Positions 44,780 to 55,600 of a DNA stretch of 64,000 nt are shown one piece after another. The DNA is taken from positions 458,939,995-459,003,994 of the forward strand of contig OY282558.1 of the NCBI GenBank assembly GCA_958295665.1, written 5' to 3'. Origin of the DNA: Tipula vernalis (Eukaryota; Arthropoda; Insecta; Diptera; Tipulidae). A program made the position numbers and the translations under genes. The notes below the pieces were generated by a model, which saw only the letters and a list, made by a program, of their open reading frames with translations, did no database searches and was not told where the DNA came from. Position 1 is the first letter of the stretch. Each line of letters opens with the position of its first letter.

Positions 44780-45335
44780 TTGGTTGCCTGATCTAGACGT
44801 CTAATATCATAGCTTAGTAGTTTCTTGGTCTGTATCATTCCAGTGGAGGACTCGCAGTATATCTTCATTTGTCTCAGTTCCCAATTCCTTATGCCATTTG
44901 CCAGATGGTTCTTGGAGTAATCAATACTAGGCTCGGAGCCAAGGAAAGAGCACTCCGCTGCCTCCTTTGCACAGCGGTCTGCCGCCTCGTTTCCCTGTAT
45001 ATCAGAATGGCCAGGGGACCACAAAAGGGTTACTTTATTCTCCCTGCTGAGTTCTAGAAGGTTGCGATATCAACTCCAGATAATCTTTGAGTAGAAGACA
45101 GATGCTCTCCGAGATCACGTAAATCTCGGTTTTCCTATATTTTTTTGTGAGACATCGAAGCACACATACCTCGATCGCAAAAATCTCTGCTTGGAAAACT
45201 ATGAGGGTTTTACCCAATGGGATACAGAGTTCGAGACCCGGCCCGATTATACCCGCACCTGTACCCACCCCTGATTTCGAACCGTCAGTGTACCAAATGG
45301 AGGCGTGACGGGGTAAGGAGGAGATGATACTCCCC
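44780..45335 (-). pseudogene. Loa-like element RNase H domain
   Basis: Starts with SIWYTDGSKSGVGTGAGI (catalytic 'YTDGSK') near 45330 in one frame, then GLELCIPLGKTLIVFQAEIF (45268-45160, with the catalytic Glu in QAE), the third-Asp block altered to VISESICLL (relatives have 'SDSQAAL'), and after a shift at about 45030 WSPGHSDIQGNEAADRCAKE (final His/Asp block). This order is a type I RNase H as in Loa, I and R1-related elements. The missing Asp (SDS to SES) and frame breaks make it inactive. Confidence 0.87.
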
Positions 45336-46238
45336 GCTTGTTCTCTGTCGGGTATCTCTATCGTGAAATTCCTCCGGCAGTCTAGTTTTAACCATCACGT
45401 CTGATAGTTGAATTATTTCCTCGTTAAAATCCAATTTCTGTAGGATACTATTACGTAGACGGGTTAAGTTATCACAAAGTCTTTCATTGTAGACTGGCCA
45501 ATTAGTACGTTTTGGTATTCTTACCACCGACTCGTTTTTTGAAGGGGTTTTAATATCAAATCTGATATACATGTGATCCGAGAAGGATGCTTCCTTTGAT
45601 ACATGCCAATCCAGAATTGTACCCATGTCAGACAGGGTAAGATCTAGCACCTCCTTCCTGACTGCATTCACAAAGGTCGCGTTGTTCCCTTTATTATTAA
45701 TGATAATATTATTTGTTAGACAAAATTCAAAAAGTTGCTCACCTCTGATGATGGTGTCGCTGCTTCCCCAGACTGTGTGGTGTGAATTTGCATCGCAGCC
45801 GATGATGAATTTTTGGTGATGAGTCGTGCAATAATTAACGAATCTCTGTACCGGTTCTGGAGGTGGGTCGTTTTCGTCCCCGGGCAAATATGCCGAGGCA
45901 CAGTTGAGCGTGCTTTGGCCTCCTTTGGGTAGAAGCGTCTCTATCGAGATCGCTGTTATGTCCCTGGAAATAAATTCATTAATGGAGAATATGTTAAGTG
46001 TCGAGCGACAGAGAATTGCTGTCCTCGGCCTATCCTCTTCCGAGTTGTAAATTAGGTTACCTGTTTTACTCGGCAAACCTTTGATTTTTCCATTGTGGGC
46101 CCACGGCTCCTGAATGAGCGCTATGTCCCAGTTCTTTATTAAGAAAAGGCGGCTTAGATTACAAGTGGCCGCCTTGGATCTATGGAGATTTATCTGCACA
46201 AATCTCACGGATGTGTGGTGTGTTGAACCATGCACCAT
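45285..46238 (-). CDS. Loa-like element ORF2, endonuclease part
   Basis: A 317-codon frame opening MVHGSTHHTSVRFVQINLHR. It is a complete APE-type endonuclease: QINLHRSKAAT (first Asn), DIALIQEPWAHNGKIKGL (catalytic Glu), ASAYLPGD, FIIGCDANSHHTVWGSSDTI (GCDANSHH...WGSSD is typical of the Loa clade), EVLDLTLSD and SFSDHMYIRF (catalytic Asp-His). All key residues are present. After residue 270 the sequence deviates and ends at 45285, where an RNase H frame starts in another phase; the RT that should follow is deleted. It would nick target DNA for reverse transcription. Confidence 0.9.
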   Translation of the reverse strand: MVHGSTHHTSVRFVQINLHRSKAATCNLSRLFLIKNWDIALIQEPWAHNGKIKGLPSKTGNLIYNSEEDRPRTAILCRSTLNIFSINEFISRDITAISIETLLPKGGQSTLNCASAYLPGDENDPPPEPVQRFVNYCTTHHQKFIIGCDANSHHTVWGSSDTIIRGEQLFEFCLTNNIIINNKGNNATFVNAVRKEVLDLTLSDMGTILDWHVSKEASFSDHMYIRFDIKTPSKNESVVRIPKRTNWPVYNERLCDNLTRLRNSILQKLDFNEEIIQLSDVMVKTRLPEEFHDRDTRQRTSGEYHLLLTPSRLHLVH

Positions 46239-46319
46239 CTTACTATACCTTATCCTTGGGCTCTGAAAAGCCTTGTTCTCCCTTTTTAGGGTGTGATTGT
46301 GCCACCCTGCCCCTTGGGC

Positions 46320-47453
46320 TTAAGCCGTGGCTTTTCCCCTTTTTACCTTGGCTCGGTATTGGCCTTGCCACACCTGATGTGCTAGGCCTATTTGTCCCGC
46401 CATGCTCTGAGGTATCTCTAGCGCGTACCACGTCTTTTGCCGCTGCCATCTTTGGTGGTTCCGGTCCCCTCTGCTCGACCTCCTTTGTGGTATACCCATC
46501 CCTCGTTTTTCCTTCTTAGGGCGAAAGTGTACGGCGCCGAACATCCAATTTACTCTATAGTTGGAGCTTTTGAGGATCTCCGTTGTTTTGTGAGAAACGG
46601 ACATGGTCACCTGGAGGAGGTCGCCCTCCCGCTCCTTCCTCGCCACAACCCTCCAGTCCGCTCCTCTCAATTCTTTATTTTGAATTGCCAATCGGCGTAG
46701 TATCTTTTCATCCGTCTCCTTGCCGCAACGTGGCAAGTATACGAAGAAGATCTTGGGGCGAGGAAGCTCGTCTTCCTTGACCACTTTGATGGTTGCCCCC
46801 TCCCATAGTTTTAATTTGGGTATGACGGCTGTAAGCCACACCGCCGTGTCCTCGTCCGCACAGTTGACAGCTAGCCATCCGTTCCTAGTATGGCAGCCCA
46901 GAAAGTTGGGGCTGACTCCGTCTAGCGGCAAATCTGTCACCGTTTCCATGATGGCATCCTGAATTTGCAAGATCTGGGCGATACCCAGCTTGACATTCGG
47001 GAAGCCTTGGTCGATGATTTCCAACCTGATAGATTTGACTGTTTCGCTGTAGCTGGGTACGGTCGTATCTCTACGATTCACACTCGCCACAACCTGGGGG
47101 ACGACTCCCGTTTCCTCTGGTGAGGGGCTGGACCTCCTCTCCTGTTTTGGTGTTTGACCTTTAGGGGTAGATCCGTTTGACCGGCTCCGCTTATTGGTTC
47201 TATTAGGATCATTAGGATCTCTGTCCTTTATTTTTGTTCGGCACTGTTCAACGGCGACATCGTGAGGCACACCTGACTGTTTTAAGTGGGCCAGGCGCTT
47301 CTTTGCGGCACCGCTAAGGTGTGTCCTTTTTTTGTTTTCAAGCTCAAGGCCCGCGAGATTCTCTCTAACCTCTGTTGTTGTTGATGTTGATTGGGTCTCA
47401 ACTTGTACTGGCAAATGAGTGCTATGAGTCGGTGAGCCAACTACGGTGTCCAT
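46320..47453 (-). CDS. Loa-like element ORF1 (Gag-like protein)
   Basis: A 377-codon frame starting MDTVVGSPTHST. Residues 1-150 are charged and Ser/Pro/Thr-rich with basic KKRLAHLKQSG. Roughly residues 160-320 form the folded part found in Gag proteins of this retroelement group (LPLDGVSPNFLGCHTRNGWL, then VWLTAVIPKLKLWEGATIKV, PKIFFVYLPR and LRRLAIQNKEL). I believe this corresponds to the domain annotated DUF4780, to be checked. A one-base shift near 46450-46500 probably diverts the C-terminus: a second frame (46449-46243, ending EQGFSEPKDKV) looks like the genuine tail and stops 4 bp before the pol ATG at 46238. No CCHC knuckle is visible. Confidence 0.8.
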   Translation of the reverse strand: MDTVVGSPTHSTHLPVQVETQSTSTTTEVRENLAGLELENKKRTHLSGAAKKRLAHLKQSGVPHDVAVEQCRTKIKDRDPNDPNRTNKRSRSNGSTPKGQTPKQERRSSPSPEETGVVPQVVASVNRRDTTVPSYSETVKSIRLEIIDQGFPNVKLGIAQILQIQDAIMETVTDLPLDGVSPNFLGCHTRNGWLAVNCADEDTAVWLTAVIPKLKLWEGATIKVVKEDELPRPKIFFVYLPRCGKETDEKILRRLAIQNKELRGADWRVVARKEREGDLLQVTMSVSHKTTEILKSSNYRVNWMFGAVHFRPKKEKRGMGIPQRRSSRGDRNHQRWQRQKTWYALEIPQSMAGQIGLAHQVWQGQYRAKVKRGKATA

Positions 47454-48019
47454 GCTAGAGCAGTTGCTCTCGTTATCTGAAAAGTTATTTCGGTAGCAGG
47501 GCCTTGTAGGTCCTTGTCATCTACCGAGACTGGTCCGTTTAGAGGAGCACCGCCCTCATAGTTTTTTATTTGATTTCTGTCCATACATTAAATCTTGTTT
47601 GAGGAAGGAAGGTCCACCACAGCAGCGCTTTTTACTGTGGTAAGGCTAAATTGAAACCGGAGGTCGCCAGGTATCCGGAGTTCCGTGCTAGAGATCAACT
47701 AACCCATGATCATTCATCCCTCGGCGCACGTGTCTCACCTTGGATTTGGGTTTTTTTATCAAGGTTATTTCTTCCTTTAGCGTTGTACTTTAGCCTGTTG
47801 TTCTGGTAAACAAAACAACCGTTACCGGAGGTAACCACGGGGAGGTAGTATGTACACTTGCGAACCACGATTAGGTTACCCTTCACGCGATCGCGAGCCC
47901 CAGGCAGGACTGCCTAAAACATGACCAGAACAGCCTGCCGGAGCTCACCCTGCTGAAGGTTACGGAGCTGGTAGTTACTACGCAGCTTGTTCCCCCCTTC
48001 ACCAGACGCCAAGACCACC

Positions 48020-48360
48020 CAGCCAAGCAATAGAGTTATTAGGAAGTTACTAGACATAGCCGATGAAGTTAGCCGATTGAAATAAAAGTTGGACGTTGAA
48101 TCTCATCCATTATGGGCACAAAAATCCTGTGGAGAAAATCTACCAACTCTAAAAGGGGTTTTTCAGATTTTTGTTAAACCGTTCGGATGCCTAAGAGTAA
48201 CTAAGAGGCAAAACCACTAAACGCTTAAAAAATTTAAATCGAAGCGAATATGTGCCCAACTTTGCCACTTTGTTGGAGTGTAACAATCAAGATTCCAAAT
48301 TTGTGGGAAGAAACATCACACGCTTCTATTATCAGGAAGGTGTCCAAGAATCCTATTAGT
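48020..48360 (+). pseudogene. BEL/Pao Gag continuation and zinc-knuckle remnant
   Basis: Directly after the target repeat the Gag frame resumes with NRVIRKLLDIADEVSRL, a stop, then KLDVESHPLWAQ, as in BEL Gag ('LRKLLD...E..R.LK.L......W...L'). Around 48240-48340 come CAQLCHFVGV and CGKKHHTLLL, the worn CCHC knuckle and the 'C..C..KHHTLLH' block preceding the protease. Confidence 0.7.
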
Positions 48361-48799
48361 GCATCAGCATCAGCTGTAGAGAAATGAAGCACAATGGCCG
48401 CTCATGCAAATATATATATTATGCAAGCTGTATTCTCCCAACAGCATTAGTAAAAGTGGTTGGCCAAAACAGATTTGAACATGAACGCCGCATGCGTCCT
48501 GAACTAGTCAGGTCACAAAGCAAATAGTAACTCTTACTTTAAGAGCTCGAAATAACAGACAAAACCGAATTCAAGTAGACTCTGGTCAAAATTACCTGCT
48601 CATTCATTCAATACGAAATTATGCAATTTTTATGTACTTTTAGCTGATCTTTATTTCAAAAAACCTCAAGATATTGATATTATTCTAGATGTACAGCATG
48701 TATTTAACGCGTTACTTGATGGATGAATTATATACTAGATCAAAATAGTCGCCATTGAAATATAGGTTGGGTCCTAGGTGGCGAAACAGAAGGCGAATA

Positions 48800-49600
48800 A
48801 ATTTCATACGATACAATGTCGTGTAATATACCGCACATTGACGATGAACAAAACAGTGTCAAAGACATGTTGAAACTTTTTTGGGAAATTTAATCAATTT
48901 CAAATGTAAAAATATAGACTGTTGAAGGAGAGGAATGTGAAAAGCGATTCTTGGTAAACGTACTTTTTTAAAAAAATATAGAAGAACTTGGGAATTCGGT
49001 AATTTTGTGCAGAGCTTTAACCACTTACCACACCATCTTGAAATCATCGAAATTACGTGTAGTCTTTGACGCCTTCGCGAAAATTTCAACGGGTCTAGCT
49101 TTGAAGTTATAGCTTGGAGAACGAGTAATAAGGAGCCAATGAAGTATTTTAAGCTGACAACATTCACTTATGGTACTGCAGCAGCTCCTTATTTACCTAC
49201 ACGAGTTTTGAACTAGGTAGCAGATATTCACCGATATGTCAATGCTGGCATCTGCAGCATTCAGTAAAAGCACTTAGGACACCACAGAGCTGATTCTATC
49301 AAAGATTTTATTCAAGATTAGAAAATGGTGAAGGTATTCGGACTGCAGTGGAGTCAATTTTTACTAAGAGAACATTACTCTCAGAGAGCAGTCAAATCTT
49401 CGATCCATTAGGATGGCGATTTCCACTAATCATTAAAATAAAAATATTATTTCAGACACTTTGGCTGATTTCGATAGTTTGAGATGATGAATTACCACAA
49501 GAAGTCAAACAAATATGGACGATAATCAGAGAGTAGCTCCCACAGTTGAGGAAGTCTGAATACCAAAGATCATGGTTACGTAAATTCAAGTGTTCGATAA
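48800..49600 (+). pseudogene. BEL/Pao reverse transcriptase relic
   Basis: Readable blocks: LDEQNSVKDMLKLFWEI with EGEECEKRF (about 48820-48950, the 'L..FWE.E......S.EE..CE..F' block), KLRVVFDAFAKISTGLALK (about 49050-49110, BEL 'KLRVVFDASAKT..G.SLND'), FTYGTAAAPYLPTRVL (about 49160-49210), and SQIFDPLGWRFPLIIKIKIL with LPQEVKQIW (about 49390-49520). The palm YVDD region itself is not readable. Frames shift several times, so it is non-functional. Confidence 0.8.
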
Positions 49601-49879
49601 TCGAGATATAGGTCAAAAACCGTTGAAGAACTATTTGGTTTCATTATAAACCATAATTTGTGGGGGAAATTAGTTGCTGGTTCTGGGATTGATTGTGGAA
49701 GAAATATAGACCTACCCAGTAAAATACAGGGTGAACGATATGTTTCATTTCGTGGCAAAGAAAATATTAACGATCAAAAATGTTGCTAAAATTAAGAATG
49801 TTTTAAACTTATATTTAGTCTGGACATTTTGCTTTTTTTCAGTTCTGATGGATAGAGAACAATACTTTGCTTAAATCTG

Positions 49880-50080
49880 TCCGGATTTTGCAAAAAATTT
49901 GCTAATCACTTTTAATTATATAAATTTAGGTACTATGCTAACATAAATAATTTTAGCGCCATTCTCAGCACTCCCAGAATGATTTAAATTTTTATTTAGT
50001 CGCATTAGACTAAACACAAATTTTAGTATTGGTACCTAAATTTCATATAACTAGAAGTGATTTGCTCTAGTATTACCGGG
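49880..50080. repeat. Imperfect inverted repeat (old MITE-like)
   Basis: The left arm (about 49880-49945, containing ttgctaatcactt and aaatttaggtac) pairs with the right arm (about 50020-50080, containing ggtacctaaattt and aagtgatttgc), with several mismatches and a central core of about 75 bp. It is probably an old palindromic element. Confidence 0.6.
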
Positions 50081-50089
50081 ATATTTCTT

Positions 50090-51870
50090 TTCCAGAATGT
50101 GTTTGTGTTCCATTCGACGATTTGCATGCTGAGATTGTTGCTATAAGTTACACTCCACCAAATGTATTTACAAAGTACCCAAAATGAAAAATTGTATGGC
50201 AAAGAAACTATTTACGACCAATTAACGAAATCATCTCTCCCATTGACCTTATATAGATATCACCATATTTTTTACCGCCGTTGAAATAAAAAAGTACAAA
50301 TTGAGACACCTTTCGGTTTTTACGGTTTACAGTAACTTATCTCTACACACAAGATGAATTTGTGTTTACATAAGAAAATTATCTTCGTTCCCTAAAATAA
50401 AAATAAAAAAAATTCTTTAAATTCAAGTAGATTTATGCAAATGTGTCGGTACAAAAAAAAATTCTTGTTTAACTACATATCGTTATAATTTATACGCTTA
50501 TGTACACAGGTAGTGCAGTCCCACATATTTGTTGGTTGTCCGTGTATTAAAATTATTGGCGAGTACTTACTAACTGCACAACACTCTAAATATTTCAAAA
50601 TAATCAACAATATGCAATTTACACAGAAATGAAACAATAAAGCCAAGCACCGCGGTTAAATGAATTTTCGTGGATAATTGCCAATTTTGTATGTATACCT
50701 TTAATAAATTAAAATAAAAGTAAAATTCTTGTGAAAATTTCGCATTTTTATAGGTTTTCTTGTTGTTGCTGCGTTGTATAAGAATTGGCGTGCTCCCCAA
50801 CGTGCGATACGTAATTGGACAATTTTTTTATGCGACGCAAAAAGCTATTGAACCCTACTAATTTACGAAATACAAAATAATGATCACATTAAATAATAGT
50901 AATTCGATAGCGCGCATCTCAGAAACTGCATTTTATTTTTTATATTGTAATAAGAAGATCGATGCTGATCAATCGATCGTAATTTATACACAAACACAAC
51001 TTCCTGAAATTTATTGATTTAATCATATATATTTGGGTATTTTTGGGTTCGCGCTTATATAGATCTACAGATATATGATCGTCGTCAGAACAAATTATGG
51101 GGTTAACTAACACGTATAGCGATCGCACGTCGAAATTATGTTATGAAAAGTTAATTAATTCAAAATATCGAAATAACTGCATATGAACATCACCTTTCGT
51201 GTATATACATGCACCCAAAATTGAAATTTTTATCATTTATAAATAACGTTAAATGATCAATTGTTGGGCTCTTTTAAATGAACAAATTATATTTTAATGA
51301 CGGTGATCGTGCGGTATTCGTATAACTACTTTTGCGCTTCTTGGGAACTCCATAAAATTTAAACAAAAAAATTTTTGATGATCAAAAATTAATGAAACGT
51401 ATTATTATAAATAATTAGATTTGTGCGGGTTCTATATAATTTATATATATGGAGCTGTGTGATTCAATTCTTTGACATGAATGATCGATCGTAAAAGGCA
51501 CATACAAAAAAGGCAGTTTTTTAACTGATTAAAAATGGTATCTAGAAGAAGTGTTCGAATATAACCAGTTAGAAAGTAACTTGGCTGTTTATTAACTGCC
51601 GATTATGATGAAGTTCTGGAATATAGCGATGAAATTAGATAAATACAACGTGAAATCGGTGATAGAAACTACCGAATTCCTTCCTAATTGGCCTTTTTAA
51701 TTTTATCATAATCGGTTGAGAAACGGGCAAATCTAAAATTCATTTTAGAATCCCATATCCATTATGCATCCTGAATTTCATCACAATGGGTAAAGAAATC
51801 ATCAAGTTCCTTCCTAACTGGGAAAAATTAGTCCAGAGTTATAACAAAAAGCAGCAAATTGTCACCTTAT
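50090..51870. other. No recognisable gene
   Basis: AT-rich DNA. A third copy of the dispersed repeat lies around 51660-51830. Nothing else is identifiable. Confidence 0.4.
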
Positions 51871-51879
51871 AAAGTAATT

Positions 51880-52230
51880 TCAGGGTCATTCAAATATTAA
51901 AGGCAATATTTCAAAATTGCACAACAAAGTGACTGCTTGTATACTTCTAGAAAAATGTGACATAGAAACGGAGCGTGCTTGGATATTTTTTAATGAAAGC
52001 GGTTATCCTAAAGTACAAGAATTTGTATAGACTTTCTAACCAAACGGACCAAAGGCAATGTCCATTCAGTTTAAGCAGTCATCATATTTCTAATAGTGAG
52101 GAGTTTCCAAAATTAAGTTGTGATGAAAGAAGAAATTTGGTTGCAACAAAACGTCTGTGTTTCAATTGCATGAGCACAGGTCATCAAGCAGGGAGATGCA
52201 CCGCTGTGAATTTTATCCTAAACTTTTCCT
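51880..52230 (+). pseudogene. BEL/Pao Gag zinc-knuckle fragment
   Basis: Readable blocks: LEKCDIETERAWIFF (about 51945-51990, cf. 'KLD..TRR.WE') and, in the 85-codon frame 51975-52232, SNSEEFPKLSCDERRNLVAT then KRLCFNCMSTGHQAGRC (a complete CCHC knuckle). This is the Gag end just before the protease. The matching protease starts 3.5 kb away at 55707, so the two are probably halves of one BEL element separated by later insertions. Confidence 0.82.
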
Positions 52231-52479
52231 AAAACAACAACACCAACTAAAAAATATGATTGTATTAGTAAAATGCATTCATTTAGGCGATTGCATAAAG
52301 AATTGAATTTATAAATATTTTTAATAATGTTTTTAAAATTAAAGTAAATTAATAAACGTATAATTAAGGAATAAAATGTGATTTATGTAAATATATTGGA
52401 TACAAATTACATATTTACAAAATTATAACTTAAAATGTCGAAATACGATTTTAAGTATGCTAATTCCATATTGAGAAGG

Positions 52480-52960
52480 GGTGTCGAACTTGACGTAATA
52501 CTAAACAGGGTTATAGGTCGTTCTCATCGGTTTCCCTAATGGGGTAGTAAGATGTATATATCAGCCAACTTATCAGCGATTTGTAGAATTTTATCATGGA
52601 TTTTGCGTATTGAAATGTGCATTTTTTGCAAAATACTCCGTATATTTGGTAGGGGTGTTGAACTTGACGTAGTACTAAACGCATTTATAGGTGTTACTCA
52701 ACTGATTCTTTTATTGGTTGATAAGATGTAGGCCCAATTTAACTACTGACCAATTTTTAGAATTTTGGCTTGGATTTCATATACCCAAATAGAGATCAAT
52801 ATACTATACGGATAGGAACCACACACCATATTTTCCGTTGAGGAAATTTGACGTAATACTAAACGCATTTATAGGTATTGTTAATCGGATTCCTTTACTG
52901 GGTGATAAGATGTGAGCCTAATTGATCTACTGACTAGTGAATACCAACGATTATCCAGGT
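52480..52960. repeat. Three-copy tandem repeat, period about 174-184 bp
   Basis: The block 'cttgacgta(a/g)tactaaacgcatttataggt' and the following '...tgataagatgt...' recur with anchors at 52489, 52663 and 52847. Copies are diverged. It looks like a short satellite or an internal repeat of the neighbouring Gypsy element's untranslated region. Confidence 0.8.
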
Positions 52961-53189
52961 TATATCGGTAAAATAAAACTGAGCTTTTAGCAATATAATT
53001 TATAATACTAAATATCGGAAATGGAATCCAAACATAGAAGCATGATTGACCAAGCTTACTGAAAATCTAAATCTCAGTCACTTGAACGACAAAGAAAAAT
53101 CTTCCATATTCAATGACTGACTACAACAAACGCTTTTTGTCATTAGATTCCAAGATTTCAAAATTCGCAACCTGTTCACGTCAAATAAT

Positions 53190-54410
53190 ATCGTTTCTCC
53201 GAATCACCCTAAGACGAGGTTAATAAACAAGTTGATAAGCTGCTAAACGAAAAAATTATCGAACCAATTAACAGTCCTTGGAACTTTCCTTTATTGATCG
53301 TTCCCAAGAAATCTTCAGCTGATGAACGAAAATGGCGTTTAGTTGTAGGATTTCACAGATTAAACAACATTACTAGTGATCAATTTTTCCCTTTTCCGAA
53401 CATAACAGAGATATTAGACCAACTGGGCAAAGCAATGTATTTCACAACACTCGATTTTTCAAATGGGTATCATTAAATTAAACTGCACGCTGATGATAAA
53501 GAAAAGACAGCGTTTAGTACCCAAGCCGGTCGTTATCATTTTTTGCGAATGCCATTTGGTCTGAAGGAAGGCTCCAATTGGGATTAAATGGTTTAATATG
53601 TTTTGTATATCTTGATGATTATTCCAAGATCTCCGAACCTTCAAGTCGATTATTACCGAAAAATGTATAATTTGAATGGAATGCTCATTGAGTAGTTACT
53701 TCATCTCCTATACTGTAACGTCCTAATTTCAATGACATCTTCATTCTAACTAAAGACGCGAATGATTACGCAACCGGTGCGATTCTATCACAAGATGTCG
53801 AAGGAAAAGATCTACCAATCTCATTTGCGAGTAGATTGCTAAACGATGCGGAACGAAACCACCATACCGTGGAAAAGGATCTAGTTTGGGCTACTCAACG
53901 ACTTATCATCGTCCTTTAATCTGGCTGAAAACAAACCCGAAAGCTTCTTCTCGGTTTAATTCGATGGCGACTTAGAATATAAACCAAAGAATTTTAATCA
54001 TGCACTTAGTCGTTTAAAAAATTGTGAATGGCTCAACATATCTGAATCCGCTAAAATAATTGCAGCTGTAACCAGAGCACAATCGAAACGAAATGCTGGT
54101 GATATATCTGAGGATACTATAACACAAACTCCCAATAGTTCCATTTTTGGTAGTTCGTTACCGTTTGTAGAATGAGCTGGTAAAGCTCATTCTGGAAATT
54201 ATATCCCGAAAAACAATGCACCAAACCGAAGAAGACATAAATGAAGTTATAAAGGAATTCCATATTACTCCTCTTGGTAGACATCAGGGATATTCAAGAA
54301 CAATCAAGCGACTTAAACAATATTACGAGTTTCCTAGTATGAATGATCGTGTCAAGTCATTCATTAAAAAATGTTCTTTATACCAAAAAAAAAAGTATCT
54401 CGTCTAACAC
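53190..54410 (+). pseudogene. Gypsy-type pol relic (RT, RNase H, integrase zinc domain)
   Basis: Blocks in order: KLLNEKIIEPINSPWNFPL and the 60-codon frame 53294-53476 (MIVPKKSSADERKWRLVV, FPFPNITEILDQLGKAMYFT, TLDFSNGYH motif A); KTAFSTQAGRYHFLRMPFGL; FVYLDDYSKIS (YLDD palm, about 53605); LTKDANDYATGAILSQD with PISFASRLLNDAERN (RNase H, about 53750-53880); then HITPLGRHQGYSRTIKRLKQ with FIKKCSLYQ (integrase HHCC, last Cys to Tyr, 54260-54390). The RT middle is shortened and frames shift repeatedly. No LTRs or integrase core were found. Confidence 0.9.
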
Positions 54411-54430
54411 TATAACTATACCAACCCGTG

Positions 54431-54619
54431 AAAATGACAAATTGTGCATTTAATGAATTCAATTTTTTTAATTATTATGTTAATATTGTTTTGGAAGTTT
54501 ATGATAAATTTTAACATAATTACTTTGTTGTCATATTAAAATTCACCACAGATTCCCACAAAAATATTAACATAATAATTCAAAAAATTGAATTCAATAA
54601 ATGTATAACCGGTCATTTT
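54431..54619. mobile_element. Small inverted-repeat element (MITE-like), 189 bp
   Basis: The left arm starting aaaatgacaaattgtgcatt and the right arm ending with its complement pair over about 70 bp with mismatches; the best-matched part is tgaattcaatttttt plus aattattatgttaata. It lies directly behind the Gypsy integrase scrap. Confidence 0.6.
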
Positions 54620-54649
54620 GATCGGTCGGTAGTTCTAGTGCTAAATAAA

Positions 54650-55600
54650 TGTGCCATCCAGATTAATGTTGGTGTTAAGAGGAACAAACATATTAACGAA
54701 GTAATTAGTAATTAAATTTTGAAAGCTGTTGCTGATTTTGTCGGTCCTGCTCTTACTCATATTTTCAATTTTTCCTTAGAGCATGGAGTGGTTAGATGGC
54801 CGTAGTGATAAGGGAAACTAAAAACCACTTGCAATCTAACCAGTTCTTCTCATAGTTCTCGAAAAGGCAAATAAAAATAGAGTTACCATATTCCTAAATC
54901 ACTGTAAAACACTAAGAGTTCATCAGAATGAATCACCTATGTTGGAATTTTTGGATGTTATTCATACCGATTTCAAGAATGTTAATATTTGTGCAGGTTT
55001 ATTTATTGACGCTTCTAAGGCCTTCGATTGAGTTAATCATATACTTTTGTTATCTATTCTGTTTGACATTGGTTTTAGGATTATGTCAAACAAGTGGTTT
55101 GCTTCCTACCTTGATAATAAAAAAATGGGAGTCAGAATTAATGATACTTTTAGTGATTTAAGAGTTGTCGAAGTTGGAGTATCACAAGGATCAGTGTTAG
55201 GTCCTGTGCTATTTCTAGTGTATACTAATCCTATTTTTAAACTTAAATTAAATGGTAACAGTACTGGATTTGCTGATTATTTAGCCTTAGCTTATATTGA
55301 TAGATGTTCCACGTATGTGTGATTTTTATGGTTAATTCTGACCTTAAGGTTTTACATGAATCGTTTGATAACCATTACCTAATACTAAGTAAAATACCAA
55401 GTTTATGTGGTTTAGAATTTGTGGAAACACGGTTGCTTTAAATTACACCTTAGTTATATATCATAGTGGGTTGGTGCAATCCAGGCCATATTTGAGGGTG
55501 TATAATTCATTAGAACTTTATGAGCGGCCTAATTATAAATTAAAATCGCCTAAATGTTTGCAATTCACTAATCCATTCGCATTTTTTTGTATTTTGAAAG
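54650..55600 (+). pseudogene. Non-LTR reverse transcriptase relic
   Basis: Plus strand: KAVADFVGPALTHIFNFSLE (about 54720-54785); GLFIDASKAFD (motif A, about 55000-55030, then a stop); the 91-codon frame 55047-55322 with SNKWFASYLDNKKMGVRIND, VGVSQGSVLGPVLFLVYTNP and LKLNGNSTGFADYLALAY. The catalytic FADD box is FADY here. Later text (55405-55550) resembles the region leading to 'KYLG'. This is a CR1/Jockey-like RT of a family distinct from the two Jockey copies. It may be related to the LINE relic at 36950-37260, but the retained parts barely overlap. Confidence 0.85.

Larger units (their letters stand above)
44407..48019 (-). mobile_element. Loa-like non-LTR retrotransposon lacking the RT domain
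   Basis: A minus-strand element of 3,613 bp with a 23-A tail (poly-T 44407-44429) and a perfect 10-bp target duplication, cagccaagca, at 44397-44406 and 48020-48029. Order: 5' leader (48019-47454), ORF1 Gag (47453-46320 and shifted extension to 46243), endonuclease (46238-45285), RNase H (45335-44780) and a C-terminal Cys/His region (44764-44501). The whole RT domain, normally some 2 kb between endonuclease and RNase H, is absent. GC content is visibly higher than the surroundings and the ORFs are long, so it is a fairly young copy. Confidence 0.93.
43690..49800 (+). mobile_element. BEL/Pao LTR-retrotransposon relic, split by a Loa-like element
   Basis: Plus-strand Gag (43742-44406, continuing at 48030), zinc-knuckle scraps (about 48240-48340) and RT/connection (48800-49560) follow each other in BEL/Pao order. 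The Gag is interrupted at 44406 by the 3.6-kb minus-strand Loa element. Across the 10-bp target duplication the Gag reading frame continues exactly (HQPS to NRVIRKLLDIADEVSRL). No LTRs were recognised. Stops and shifts are many, so the element was old when or after the Loa element landed. Confidence 0.85.

Noticed and set aside
46211..46962. Plus-strand frames opposite the Loa ORF1
   Set aside because: They are antisense shadows of a GC-richer coding region.
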